Assembly: GCF_018320785.1 (NCBI RefSeq)
Contig: NC_054886.1
Coordinates: 2,815,177-2,879,176 of the forward strand
DNA length: 64,000 bases
Reading direction: 5' to 3'
DNA from: Cheilinus undulatus
Lineage: Eukaryota; Chordata; Actinopteri; Labriformes; Labridae
Of this stretch, positions 34,151 through 46,284 are shown piece by piece. Each line of letters begins with the position of its first letter. Position 1 is the first letter of the stretch. The translations under genes were made by a program, and so were the position numbers. A model generated the notes under the pieces. The model did no database searches. It worked only from the letters and a program-made list of their open reading frames with translations, and was not told the DNA's origin.

Positions 34151-34339
34151 TTCAGGGCAATTTAACTCACTGGATGGTTCAGGAGACGTCTATTTTTTGA
34201 ATTATACGACTACAAACACGTTGTAGTATGTCCTTTTTTGACTTTTAGACTGAGTGAGAGCGAAAAACAATATTTAAATTTTAATCCATGCAGAGCTCAT
34301 TAACCCACGTCTTAACATGACGCTGCTCACGAGCGCCCC

Positions 34340-35791
34340 CTAGTTCTCTTTTTTTACACATTTGTGTTTTTTCAGCCAAGAGCTCCATGTGAAGCTTTTC
34401 TCACAACCAACACACCAGTACGGCCTGTGTCCGGTGTGGATACGCAGATGCTTCTCAAGATTGTGAGTTGAAACAAACTTTTTGTCACAGCACTCACACT
34501 GGTACTCTCTGACTCCAACATGGCTGAGTTCATGATGACGAAGTGAAGATGACCAATCAAAACTCTTCCCACACTCCCCACAGACGTATGGTTTCAGACC
34601 GGTGTGGATGCGTTCATGTGTGTTGCATTCCCATTTACTTGTGAAGGCTTTCTCACAGTGTCTACATTTGTGTGGTTTCCCTCCACTGTGGATCTGCTGG
34701 TGGACTGTTAAGGTCCTTTTATGCCTGAAGGTTTTCCCACATTGGTCACAGCTGAAGGGTTTCTCTCCAGTGTGAATACGCTCATGACTCTTTAAAGATT
34801 TTTGATCGGTAAAGACTTTACCACAATCCTGACAAGGGAAGAGTAATTCTCTGGTGTGGATGTTTCTATGAGCCTTGAGGGTATCCAACCGCCTGAAACT
34901 TTTACCACAGTCCTCACATTTGTATGGTTTCTCTCCAGTGTGAGTGCGTTTATGATTCTTCAATGCATATGAACGTGTGAAAGCTTTCCCACAGATCTCA
35001 CAGCTGTACGGTTTCTCTCCAGTGTGGATACGCTGATGGATCCTTAGAGTACTTGCTTGAGAGAAGGCCAAACCACATTGCTCACAGCTGTACGGTTTCT
35101 CTCCAGTGTGGATACGCTGATGGATCCTTAGAGTATCTACTCGAGAGAAGGCCATACCACACTGATCACAGCTGTATGGTTTCTCTCCAGTGTGAACTCG
35201 CATATGCTTCTTTAAACCTGATGAAGAAGAGAACTCTTTACCACACTGCTGACAGTCATGACTACGAGGCGTGCCCCTCCGTTTCTAGAACAACAAGAAG
35301 CAGAAAAGAAAACAGTCATGGTGGAGATCTTCAGCTGACAGCTTTGCATTACTGCGGAGGAGAGTTGTCACAATAGCAGTGTTTTCAATGTCAAACTGAT
35401 ACACTTTTCAATACCACTGCAACAAAAATGGCCTCCTGGTAGGAGTCAGTGATTGACTAAAAAACTGATTCACATTTTTCCCTTCATGACCAAAACATCC
35501 ACAGATTTCATTTTCCTGAGGTCAGTTGGCATAGTAACATGAAAATGTTTGTTTTTTGGAATTAAAACAACTGTAGAAGACTGGACTACTAGACTACTAC
35601 AAGACAGGAGCTCAGTTACAGTTAGAGGAAACTACACCAAATAACTATGTCTAACCTTCCAGGACATCCAAACCTTTCTCACTGGAGGCAGAAAATCAGC
35701 TGCTCAACTCCATCACATTGTCAGAAAGGAAAAAGTCAAACTTTAAATGTGTTGAGTGTAAATTCATTCCTACCTTGAGAGGGGGAGTCAT
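34340..35791 (-). CDS. C2H2 zinc-finger protein ZNF-2, 11 fingers
   Basis: On the minus strand, exon 1 is 35791-35774 (MTPPLK) and exon 2 is 35284-34340. The intron is 489 bp, and the protein is 320 aa. The architecture is the same as ZNF-1: a basic KRRGTP start, then fingers with TGEKP linkers, TRELLFP before finger 6, SGGKP before finger 8, and a final finger ending HKC without a second His. No effector domain is visible. Compared with ZNF-1 it lacks six fingers. It is the only one of the three whose intron is free of transposons, so it represents the unoccupied form of the locus. The frame is fully open and the splice sites are canonical, so it is probably functional. Confidence 0.92.
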
Positions 35792-36190
35792 CTTTCTTCC
35801 TCAGACAGCTGCCCTGAAGTCAGATTCAATGATGGACGGCGTTCCTCTCCACAAGTGTCTGGTCTCAGCACTGAGCTGAGGACAAACAGAGACACATTAT
35901 CAGACAGCAGCTCCTCAAGTGTCCACGGTCTGCAGAAGCCCGCTGCCTCATTCTTACAAACTTCTAGAAAGGCGTCATAGTGGCGGCTCCATTCAGAAAG
36001 AAAGGAACAGTAGTTTTTATCTCAGAGAGGAGGTGGGCTCAAAAATAACACCTGGCGTGACTCACGCTTTCACAGGCTGTGATTGGTTGATGTAAACTGT
36101 GAATAATAGGGATGAACGTGATTAGATTTGTGTTTATATCAGACATTTACTAATTAGGTTTAGCTTATTCCTTGTAAGAATGTGGAGCAG
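35792..36190 (-). promoter_or_regulatory. 5' region of ZNF-2
   Basis: Reverse-strand match to 23400-23798 and 57124-57394, with the same short upstream ORFs and the same possible 82-bp leader intron. The match with ZNF-1 extends further upstream ('gattggttgatgtaaactgt'). Divergence begins near 36200. Confidence 0.5.
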
Positions 36191-36254
36191 ACCTAAAACT
36201 TCAGTCCTTAGGACCAGCCCATTAAACAAACAGCAGCCATCAGGAAATAACATA

Positions 36255-38570
36255 CAGTCAAGCCTGAAATCATTCGTACCCCTGTCACTTTGAAGAACTT
36301 TTGATTTTTCTCATTTAAACAGTGACTCTTCACCCTCAAAAAAACATGGACAGAAAATGTTGGAAAGCCTTCAGCCATACACATTTGATTTTGGAACTAC
36401 AACCCTAACACATATTTTTAACAACACAAAAAAATCACTGTGTCAAAATGATTCATACCCTGTTTTAGTGATCAACTGCAAAGCCTCTATTTTTAGTAAC
36501 AGCCTCCAAGTGATTCCTGGAATTGCTCACAAGTTTGTTACAAAAGTCCTTGGGAAGTTTGAACCACTCTTCCTTGTCAAAAGCTTCAAGATCCTTGAAG
36601 TTGATCTTCTTCCTTGCTGCTACCTTTTTCTTAAGTTCCCCCAGAAGTTCTCAATGGGGTTGAGATCAGGACTTTGACAAGGCCATTCCAAAACTTTCAC
36701 ATCATTGGTTTAAAAGCATTTCCTGGTTGAATCTACCCAACTTAAAAAACTACTACTGGGCCGCTCAACTCAGAGCAGTAGTAATGTGGATAACTAATGA
36801 AACTGAGTCTATATGGGTAGAAATAGAGAAAAAGTCTTGTCCAAAGATACCTCTGGAAACTATTCCATTCTTAAATGAAAAAATACAAAAGGGAATGAAG
36901 ATTACAAACGAATGCATCAGGAATACTAAGAAGATTTGGTCCATAGTTCGGAAGAAATTAAGACTATCAAACTCCATATGTAGAATTACTAAAATAGCAG
37001 TAAATCCGGATTTTATACCCTCCACAATGGATGTGGGATACAATAAGTGGGCAGAAAGGGGATTAATATATATTGCGCAGGTATTCACGGGACAAACCAT
37101 GAAGTCATTTGAACAGCTCAGAAGGGAATTTAATTTACCAACACAAGATTTTTACAAATTTTTACAACTAAGAAGTTATCTTCAGAAACATGAAGAATGG
37201 GGTAATATTTGTAAAACACCATCTAAACTAGAAGAAGTGTTTATGGCATTTACAGAAACTGAAACAAAAAAAGGTGTTATTTCAAGGATTTATAAAGCAT
37301 TACAAAATGAATCTGAAGATAATAACTTAAGGGTCAAAGAGAAATGGGAATTAGAGGCAAACATTATCATAACGGATGAAAGGTGGGAAGACTCTTTTAG
37401 AGAGGGACATAAATTAACCGGCAGTCCATTGTGGAGGGAGTTTGACTGGAAAATAAAAATGCGTTACTTTAATACTCCATTCATTACTTCAAGATACAGC
37501 AGTACATCTGATCTGTGCTGGAGAGGCTGTGGTCAGGTCGGGGATTTTACACACATATTCTGGGACTGTCCCAGAATTTTAGGTTTTTGGAAAAATATTC
37601 AAAATGAAATTGGACAGATTCTGGGTATTACTTTTACAATGGATCCTTCGCTTGTCATGCTGGGTATAGTTCCAGAAGACTCTATCAATAAAGATCTGAT
37701 CTATTTGTTGAGAATTTTGCTTTTAATCGCAAAGAAAACAATAACAGCATCCTGGCTGAAACCACAGCCTCCTAGCATAACGGAATGGAGAGAAAGGCTA
37801 AGGAATGTTCTGATTATGGAAAAAATTACAGCAAGGCTACAGTTGAAATTAGAGAGATTTGTTGAAAAATGGTCTCCAGTAATTCAGGCAATGCCTGGAC
37901 TCTAGTCGCCTCTGTTTTTATTTATATATTTTTATTTTTATTCATCCTTTTTTTTTTTTTTTTCTCTTTCATTGTGTACTAATTTGTACTTTATTTGAAT
38001 ACGCTTGTTCAGTTCAAAACAACTTTTATTTTTCAGTACAGATGGGAATGTATTAAAATATTTTTTCATTTTTGGAAAAATACTGTTTTGGTAGTAACTG
38101 AATAGACTTGAGTTATCTAAGTCCTCGCAACCATATAGCTGGTTGTAGTAGTTGTAATTAAGTTTAGGTCTATGTATATGTAGCAGGTGTTGAGGTATTT
38201 TGACCTCTACCTAGGACTGATTTAAGGACAACTCAGTGGAACCTGTGTAAAAAACTAATTCAAAGAGTAATGTCATGTAAGGATGGAAGGACTGATAAGT
38301 GTATGTTTGAAAGCATCTCCAGTGTTGTATTTATACAAATGCAAAATAAAAAGAAAGTTCCAAAAAAAGAAAAAAAAAAAGCATTTCCTGGAAACTTTGG
38401 CCGTATGTTTTGGGTCGTTGTCTTGTTGATAAGTCCAACTCTCCCCCTGGTCCAGACTCTGAGCTGACGGCTTGATGTTTTCTTTGTGAATCTTGAGATC
38501 CTGCTCTTTTTTCATGATGCCGTCCACTTTGACTAAGTTGCCCCCCTGGAACAGTAGGCTGCCCCAGACA
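36255..38570 (-). mobile_element. Tc1-like element split by an L1 insertion
   Basis: It starts with 'cagtcaagcctgaaatcatt' next to TA. Minus-strand coding pieces include [19 protein letters not shown] at about 36700-36640 and, on the other side of the insertion, WTYQQDNDPKHTAK at about 38440-38400. These are the third and second catalytic regions of a Tc1 transposase. The L1 fragment at 36727-38376 separates them. The N-terminal half and far terminus are missing. It is inactive. Confidence 0.8.
36727..38376 (+). mobile_element. 5'-truncated L1-type LINE with target duplication
   Basis: The 392-codon frame 36727-37905 is the C-terminal part of an L1-group ORF2, downstream of the reverse transcriptase. 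It has the C-x3-C..H..C knuckle CWRGCGQVGDFTHIFWDC near residues 270-288 and the typical SITEWRERL region after it. A 3' UTR and an A-rich tail (aaaaaaagaaaaaaaaaa) follow. Both sides carry aaaagcatttcctgg (36712-36726 and 38377-38391), a perfect 15-bp target duplication. The fully open frame reflects a young insertion, not a host gene. Confidence 0.9.
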
Positions 38571-38619
38571 ACATGAGCTGATATTTACAGCCAAAACAAG
38601 CCTATGTTTACATTTATGT

Positions 38620-38636
38620 CCCCCCCCCCCCCCCCC
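38620..38636 (+). repeat. Homopolymer C(17)
   Basis: Seventeen C in a row, next to a copy of the 23-bp 'gccaaaacaagcctatgttt' unit. Its length is prone to sequencing error. Confidence 0.9.
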
Positions 38637-38689
38637 ATGGAACAAATGCACTCTCAATGGTCAAATGTTCTGGACTTTAGGCTCAAAAG

Positions 38690-41289
38690 AACCCAGACAT
38701 GACCCAGAAGGCCTGGTTTGGCCTTCTGGGTCCTGTTTCATTCCTGAATTTAGTGATTTCTTATCCTCTATTATTGGTTTTGATAAGGTCATTATGATGG
38801 GTGATTTTAATATTCATGTCGATGACAATTCTAGCAGCTTTGCTGCTGATTTTATCAATATTACAGAATCATTTAACTTTTTCCAACATGTAACTGGCCC
38901 CCACACACACATAAAAGGTCACACCTTGGATCTCATTTTTACATTTGGTCTAAATATTGATTCTGTTTGCTCAGAGGAGCTGCATGTTTCTTACCATGTT
39001 TCTGTCCTTTTTAACCTGTCCTTTAAGGTAGATCCACTGGTCTCTAAACATTCAAGATGCTCTCGTGTCTGCAATCTGCTCTCAGCAGAAAAAAAATTCT
39101 GCAGCTTTCAACACAAATATAGTTTTGTCCTCTCATACAGATGTTGAAAATCTTTTAAAATATTTTAACTCACATTGCGCCTCTATTTTAGATGAAGTGG
39201 CCCCAATGAGAGCAAGACTAGGCCCCTCTATACAAACATCTCCTTGGATGAATGATAATGTTCGATGTTTCTGACACACCAGTCAGAGAGTGGAGAGGCG
39301 ATAGAAGTCTACCAAATGTAATGTTCATCGTTTCCACTATAAAGACCTCATAGCCAAATACAACATGATGGTAAAAGATGCAAGAACATCTTACTTTGCA
39401 AATTTGATAGCTAAGTGTAAACGTAACCCGAAGCTCCTATTTGACACTATCAGCAAAATTACAACTCCTGCTTCTCCAGATGTACCCATATTTTCCAACA
39501 AAGACTGCAATAATTTCTTGTTTTTTGTGAATAAGATCAGAGATATAAGAGCCAGCATTACCCCCTCTTCAACTCCACTCACTCCGCTTACTGATTCTCC
39601 ATGTCAGCCGTCATCACTTGACAGTTTTTCTCCTATCTCCCTACAAGACTTATCTGACATAGTGAACGGTCTGAATACTTCTTGCTCAGTGGATATCCTG
39701 CCAACCTCACTGCTCAAAAATGTTTTAAATGCCTATAGGTCCTTGTCTAGTTGCCATTGTGAATAGCTCTCTGGAATCTGGTTATGTGCCACTGTATTTT
39801 AAATCTGCCATTGTAAAGCCCCTAAGAAAGCTAACCTGCACTGTCACTCAAAACTACTACCCGATTTCTAAATTGCCTTTTATTTCTAAAATTAAAAAAA
39901 AAAAGCTGTTGCTAATCAGATCACTTCCTTTTAAAGTGCACACAACATCTTTGGTTTTCATCAGAAAACACTCAACAGAGTCAGCTCTGGTCAGAGTCAC
40001 TAATGACATTATGATGGCCTCTGATGCAGGAGAATGTTCCATCTTAGTGCTTCTCGACCTGAGCTCTGCACTGTGGACACTGTGGATCACAGCATCCTGA
40101 CTGACAGACTGAGACAGTGGGTAGGTGTGAATGGATGTACACTTGACTGGTTCTCCAGTTACCTTTCAGAGAGGTCTTTTTCAGTTGGCCCCTACCCTTC
40201 TGAATCTTGTAGTCTGTCCTGTGGTGTGCCTCAAGGTTCTGTCCTGGGCCCCATTTTATTTTCTGTGTACATGCTACCATTAGGTCATGTAATTAGCAAA
40301 TTTCAGGGAATATATTATCATCTTTATGCTGATGATATTCAGTTGCAAATTTCTTTTAAGCCTGATGACATGTGTAAGGTTAATGAACTGCTCAACTGCT
40401 ATTAAGGACTGGATGGATAATAATTTCCTTCAGATCGACACAGAAAAAACAGAGATCTTTATCACTGCTGCAGACACCATTGCATCAGTGTACTGGGCCC
40501 CTTTCTTCCTCAGTCAAAGCAAATCTGAAAAATCTTGGTGTGATTTTTGACCAGTCAATGTTTTTTGATCATCATATCAGATCACTGTCCCGTTCTTGTT
40601 TTTTTCATTTAAGAAACATAGCTAAACTAAAATCCGTTGTCTCACACACCAAGTTAGAAATGTTAATTCATGCTTTTGTCTCTACATGTCTAGATTACTG
40701 TAATTCCCTCTTTACCTGCCTCAATAAATCCTCTCTTGACAGTCTACAGTTGATACAGAATGCTGCTGCTAGATTTTTTACCAGGTCCAGCAGATCAACT
40801 CACATGACACCTGTTTTATATTCTTTACACTGGCTTCCAGTGAAATTCAGAATTCACTTTAAGACCCTTGTTTTTGTTTATAAAGCCCTCCATAATCAAG
40901 CACCTGAATATATAGCTGACCTGCTCCATCCCTACATCCCCAGCAGAACCCCTTAAGGTCCTCAGATCAGGGTCTTCTTGTTGTCCCCCAGGCCAGTCTT
41001 AAACCAAAGGTGATCGAGCCTTTGAGGTTGTGGCCCTGACCCTTTGGAACTCTCCCTTTTAACTTACACTCTGCTGCTTCAATCAAGATTTTTAAAAAGC
41101 AGCTATTAATGCATCTTTTTCAACTGGCTTTTGATTATTGGTTGTAATTTTTGTTTACTTGCACTAATTCTGTCTTTTATTCTTGCTCATTGTATGTATT
41201 TTGCTGTTTTATTATTTTGTTTTGTAAAGCACTTTTTGACTTCCTCTGTGAAAGGTGCTGTATCAAATAAATTTTACTTACTTACTTAC
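38690..41289 (+). mobile_element. L2-like LINE, multiply frameshifted
   Basis: In order: the endonuclease C-terminal part (VIMMGDFNIHVDD, GHTLDLIF; 38780-38945); the linker region; reverse transcriptase with SCGVPQGSVLGPILFSVYM (about 40207-40270) and YADD at 40325-40336; and the thumb and C-terminus with DYCNSLF and LQLIQNAAARF (40690-40780) and LHWLPV. The 3' end is a short (TTAC)n run at about 41270-41289, as in L2/CR1-group elements. Frameshifts at several points (for example near 39060, 39740 and 40400) kill it. The start is 5'-truncated. Confidence 0.85.
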
Positions 41290-41460
41290 TAGTGTGAGTG
41301 CACAGTAACTGCTCCATTACTCTGATACCATCACTCTCCAGAAAGTCCTCCCTAACTGCTGGATGTTGGTTCTTCCTGGCCCTAAACCTTGTGTAGCCGG
41401 CAGCCTTTTTGACCCTACTCAGCTCCCGTAGTCGTCTTATTCTTCTTTATCTTTTTGTTT

Positions 41461-41525
41461 TATTGGTGGGTGGCAACCAGTGTAAAGGTGCATTACCGCC
41501 ACCTACTCTACTGGAGAGAGGACCA
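41461..41525 (-). mobile_element. Nimb-like LINE 3' tail fragment
   Basis: 'gtaaaggtgcattaccgcca' followed by 'cctactctactgga' is the reverse of the 3' tail seen at 19230-19275 and 56655-56710. It occupies the matching position in the inverted second ZNF unit. Confidence 0.6.
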
Positions 41526-41939
41526 GCGTACGGCCCCGTCTCTGTGTAAACAGGAAATTTTTGGTGTTTCCCACAGTCCCATGTGAACAGAGATCGTATT
41601 GAAAACATTGCCATCTGAATGTGGAACTTCTTGGAAATGAAAACAGAAAACGAAGCAAAACGTTATCATATAAACAGGGCGTTAATATGGCACCAAATCA
41701 TGGTAGTGTGTTCTCTGCCAAACCTGGGGTCCCTGCTTTCTACAGCTGAGAGGCAGAATAGATACAGATGCATTGTTCTTAGATAGATTTACCCACAGTG
41801 GAGAAATATCACAGATTTACAATGTCTGACCAAAACTACATTACATTTTGGTCTAGTTTTAGTCATCTTGATGAAAACTAAACTTAGTTTTTGTCGGTTT
41901 TAGTCATCACAGATCTATTTTTGTTAGTTTTAGTCTAGT
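41526..41939. other. No gene seen
   Basis: Non-coding spacer between the LINE tail and the promoter-like segment. It includes T-rich 'ttagttttagtctagttttt' words that recur in inverted, degraded form near 55560-55690. Confidence 0.4.
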
Positions 41940-42420
41940 TTTTGTCATGAAAAAGGCTGTCGACTAATAGTTTTAGTGGATGAAATGAACACTGATTTAA
42001 CAGACAAACACCGGACTGATGCTCAGAGACAGAGAGCAATGGTGCGACTCCAAAAGGAGGACAAATAAGAGTCCAGCGCTGAACAAGGCATTTAAATTCC
42101 GGCCTGTCCGGACACATGTCCACCCTAATCACTACTAAACATAGAAGATGAACAAACAAACAACTGTGACACAGTCAAACCACTAACTTTAGTTTAGCAC
42201 AGATCAGGTTTACCTTCTTCTTCTTCTTCTCTGGACTTCTTTGGCGGTTAGCAGACCAGCTGAAAATCACTCTAACCCTCAGAGGAGACGAGGGGCCGTG
42301 TGGACTCACTCAGCGCTGACCGGAAGTAGGTCAATGGCGGGACTGTTGCAGAACTGTCTGGATGCATTTAATTGTAATGGACACTGTAGGAGAGAGGAAA
42401 AACGTCATGAGACAAAAAGT
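41940..42420. promoter_or_regulatory. Promoter-like duplicated segment (copy 2, inverted)
   Basis: Inverse of 18180-18650, with the ETS-type site 'gaccggaagtaggtc' and the downstream ATG (MAGLLQNCLDAFNC) now on the plus strand near 42330-42345. Few substitutions separate the copies. The same uncertainty applies about whether this is a real promoter. Confidence 0.35.
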
Positions 42421-42966
42421 TAGTAAAAAGAGCCTCAGTATGTGTAGAACTACAAATGAACTTTCTTCTTCTGGACGAAAATCAGAGACACTCTGGCAGA
42501 GTTACTTCAAATCGTACTCATTGATGGTTTTTACTTTATTATTCTATTTTTTTATAAGTTTGTTTTTCATGAGTTTGGTGTAGTTTTAAACCATATGATC
42601 CACTTAAGAGCCTCCAACAAATCACAGTGAAACATGAACATTTTCAGCCATAACTATCACTCCCCACTAAATATTGGATGTCCACAGGACATGCAGATCT
42701 GGTCTAAAACAAGTCAGTCGGTCCAGGACCCAATCTGCATGTCATTCTGACCTCCAACAGCATAGCTATATGCAGTGCAGACAGTGTATACAAGTGCATG
42801 GCTTACAGATTGCCTTTGCGTGGCTAAAACTTTTTGTCTTCCAACTTTTACAGATGCTGAACTGAATTCACTTGGAGGGAAAAGAAGATGCTGCCTGAAC
42901 ACATGCAGCTGAACAAACCTGGATGTCCTACTCTTAATCTTCTTCATAGATTTTCTTCATGTGTTC

Positions 42967-43455
42967 TTACTCGCTGTCTCCTTCAGCATTGTACCCACTG
43001 TCTCCTTCAGCATTGTATTGCATGCTGTCTGCTTCAGCATATCTGTCCCAGCATTTATGTTGCTGCTTCAGCATTGTCATGCTTTTACACACTGTCGGCT
43101 TCAGCATTGTCATGTTTTTACACGCTGTCTCCTTCAGCATTGTCATGTTTTTACACGCTGTCTCCTTCAGCATTGTCATGTTTTTACACGCTGTCTGCTT
43201 CAGCATTGTCATGTTTTTACACGCTGTCTGCTTCAGCATTGTCATGTTTTTACACGCTGTCTCCTTCAGCATTGTCATGTTTTTACACGCTGTCTCCTTC
43301 AGCATTGTCATGTTTTTACATGCTGTCTGCTTCAGCATTGTCATGTTTTTACATGCTGTCTGCTTCAGCATTGTCATGTTTTTACATGCTGTCTCCTTCA
43401 GCATTGTCATGTTTTTACATGCTGTCTGCTTCAGCATTGTCATGTTTTTAAATGC
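42967..43455 (+). repeat. 33-bp minisatellite, about 12 regular units
   Basis: The unit 'ttcagcattgtcatgttttt' + 'acacgctgtctcc' repeats regularly from about 43060, with three shorter degenerate units before it. Units vary mainly at two positions (c/g in ctcc or ctgc, and acacgc or acatgc). Because 33 is divisible by three, all forward frames and one reverse frame stay open with 11-residue periods. The long frames listed here are therefore artefacts. Confidence 0.95.
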
Positions 43456-44690
43456 CGTCTGCAGTGTCTTAAAAAGTATTAAAAAAATGATAAATCCATT
43501 CAGCTAAGATTAAGGCTCTAAAAGTTTCTTAAATTTTGTAGATTTCTTTATTGATATAAACATGTGTTTTTATTTTTTATGGCAAAGAGGTTGTTTTGTC
43601 TGCTTTTTATATTTATATTTAATCACACACAAGATTTTTTGAAACTCCACCACATCTAACTTAAATCCTTCCCATGGTTATGAATATAAACTACTGAAAT
43701 AAATTAAACTCAGTAATGGTGAGCCATGGCTGATCAGCTGCAACAGTAAGGTGATGGTTGACACATCACTGCTCTAAAATCAGAGTTTGTGATCGGAAGT
43801 ATTTTGAAATGGGCATTTATACCTTTCATTAGATTTTTTTTTCCCTTTAATTAGTGCTGCACAATTAATCTAACTGCAATTTAAATATCAGGCTGTCTAC
43901 TTACATATTTGATCAAAGGATTGCCACTACCTATATTTTCAACGAAGGAAGCACCCTAATTTGGGGGAAAATAGGTTATTTTCAAAGTAGTACTGTAAAC
44001 TTGTTATGTGTGGTTTTTATGCTACTAACTACTTGATTTTTTTTTTTTTTAATTGAGAAATACACACTTCTATTCCTTCATAATCTGTCAAGTAGATTCA
44101 TGACACTATTTGTTTTATACTGTAATCACAATCACATTACTGCGCAGCAAATTTTCGCCTTCCTCTCAGCACTAAACACAAGTAACTGTTTTTAAAGTAA
44201 CTGATTACAAGTTAGAGATGTGATGGGTATAAAAATGCATGAAGAGGGTCTTAAAAGAAGCAAATCTAATGTCAGACTTCCTGTATATACCCTGTTGTAG
44301 TATTGATTTGTTTTTGAATGTCCACTTCCTGTTTTCTTGTTTGTTTGTTTTTGTCTTTACTTCTTTTTATTTCCTGTCTGTTTTAGGGAGTCTATTTTAC
44401 ATCTGAACTGGGACAGAGCATTTATACTAGTCTTTTTACTAAATCTAAATATTAAATACTCTGAATGTAGAAAATTCCTTCAAGTTTTTATTTGCAATAA
44501 AAATGTATTTTGAATGCTGTATGGGACTACATTTACACTAAATGTTTGAGATGGCCTTTGTTTAATGACACCAGGCTACTGCAGTCAGAATAAGTTTGGT
44601 ATTTTAATATATAGTCAGGACTGCATTGTAATAAAGCCGTAAATAAGGCTATATTATGGACATAAACTTTGTCTAAAATTAGTCCATGGA
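43456..44690. other. No gene seen
   Basis: AT-rich intergenic DNA with poly(T) runs near 44035-44050. No domain, TIR pair or tandem array found. Confidence 0.4.
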
Positions 44691-44814
44691 AGACGTTGAA
44701 ACAACGTCCAAACGGACCATTTTTGAACTGTGTTTGCACCTTATATAGACGTCCTGAAGACGGCCGAAAAAGACGTCCTCTTGTTTGCTCGGTCCCTCCA
44801 GGAAATATACCACA

Positions 44815-45190
44815 CCAAAGTTCTTCTGGAACTGATGGATTTATTCTTTCAGCACATCATCTTCATCTAATCCACCGTCCAACTGTTTGAAATACACTAC
44901 ACTGCATTACAAAGCAGCATGCATTCATATTACACAAGTTGGAGAATAAAGTGTGAAACATCAAAATAAAGATGAAATAAATACCTCGCTGTCTGCACAC
45001 AACCGAGAGGGAATGAGTCCGGAAGAGAGATGAATCCTCCAACAATAAAACTGGAGAAAATACTCACTTAAAAACCTTCTTCACCTTCTCTCAGTATTGT
45101 CTCTACTTGCTGCACGCTGTCCTCCAACTCTGTGCGTCAACGAAAGTTTCCCCTGGACAACAAGTAGCAGCTAAATAGTTCCTACCTTAC
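44815..45190 (-). repeat. Copy of the duplicated repeat module
   Basis: Same orientation as 617-1660 but without the 770-bp insertion. About 100 bp of extra sequence (45030-45135) lies within the second block. Confidence 0.75.
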
Positions 45191-45292
45191 ATTAGACATG
45201 TCAAATCAGATACTTCAACAAAAATAAACTACTAAATTAAATGTGCAAATAAATCACTCAATTGACATGCTATTGTGGCAGTTAAAATAAAA

Positions 45293-45295
<3 letters not shown>

Positions 45296-45338
<43 letters not shown>
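45296..45338 (+). repeat. (TG)n microsatellite
   Basis: About 20 consecutive tg dinucleotides after 'aaaatgta'. Confidence 0.95.
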
Positions 45339-45339
<1 letters not shown>

Positions 45340-45362
45340 AACCTACATTAACAATCTAAATC

Positions 45363-45480
45363 AAGGGTGTCAAACTCAGTCCCAGCAGGGGCCGGATTCT
45401 GGATTTAGGTCTAAGCTGAGATCCTAACAGGGTCAACATTTAACCAGAACTGTCAACCTCATTTTCAGTAATAAAATATG
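45363..45480. repeat. Dispersed repeat of the 'gtgtcaaactc' type
   Basis: 'gggtgtcaaactcagtccca' followed by 'gcaggggccggattctgg' is closely similar to 47612-47700 and to the reverse of 1975-2065. Sequences of this form are common dispersed repeats in fish. The class was not determined. Confidence 0.55.
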
Positions 45481-45886
45481 ACAAAAGAAAGCACTGATGA
45501 TGAATCATTTGGAAATTCAAAAAAGTAAAAATGATAAGTTTAAAGGCTCAAATCTGAGATAAAATTCCAATTTATTAGTTCAAAAGATCAGAAGATGATA
45601 TTAAAAATAGAAAAATAATGTTTTAAAGAGCAAATATATGAGGAGAAAGTTAGATTCATACGTTTGAAAGGTCAAAATATGAGATCAAATCTGAAAACAT
45701 TAGAGCCCATAGAGCAGGGGCAGTGGCCCATTGGCTGTTGACTTTATAATGACAGTTTACTGGACCAATCACGTGTCCTAAAGGTCCATTTAAGGCCCTC
45801 CCCTCCCCACTCTGCTCCAGCTTAGAAAGTGAAACTAAAGTGTCTGGAGGAAAACCAAACTAATCCTGAAAACAGTTGGATTATGA

Positions 45887-46117
45887 CTGGATACAGAAAT
45901 AATTGTCAAATTAGAAGAAAAAAGTGTTGAGAAGCTGAAAACTTGTGAAGACTCTTCAGTCCATGCAGTAGAAAGTCTGATGCTGCTGCAGCTACATGTG
46001 GAGGAGGAGAGGCAGGTGTGTGACAGGTACATCATGAGCATGAGGAGCACCAAGCAGTGGCTGAGTGAGCTCTGTGAAGAATCAACATCTAGGCTAATAA
46101 ACATCATTAGACTGTGA
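45887..46117 (+). other. Hypothetical coding fragment, 76 codons
   Basis: An open frame from 45887 (after TGA) to TGA at 46115-46117. It has no early ATG; the first Met is about 30 codons in. It reads as a charged, likely helical segment (LHVEEERQVCDRYIMSMRST, then KQWLSELCEESTSRL). The composition looks coding and coiled-coil-like, but I recognise no family and see no convincing acceptor. It could be a last exon of an unknown gene, a pseudogene, or chance. Confidence 0.25.
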
Positions 46118-46284
46118 TTCCACTTTAGAGAGAAAACTTCAACAGTCTGAGGTTAATGGCTCTCCTGTGATCTGAAGAATGGCAAAACCCTCTCACCATG
46201 AAATGACTCAGAAATGGCATCAAAGTGACGAAAACAGATGGACATTTGGGGAAATGGTCCTAACCCTTTTTTTTTATTAGCAGG

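Noticed and set aside
36727-37905. 392-codon open frame as a host gene
   Set aside because: It contains the L1 ORF2 C-terminal knuckle, has an A-rich tail and sits between perfect 15-bp target duplications.
38620-38636. C17 run as a functional quadruplex or regulatory element
   Set aside because: A single homopolymer in degraded transposon sequence, likely unstable and error-prone in sequencing. There is no supporting context.
42967-43455. Possible CRISPR-like array because of regular 33-bp periodicity
   Set aside because: There are no unique spacers; units are directly adjacent tandem copies in a eukaryotic context.
42888-43507. Overlapping 158-187 codon frames on both strands
   Set aside because: They are translations of the 33-bp minisatellite. 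The period is divisible by three, so the frames stay open by arithmetic and not by selection.
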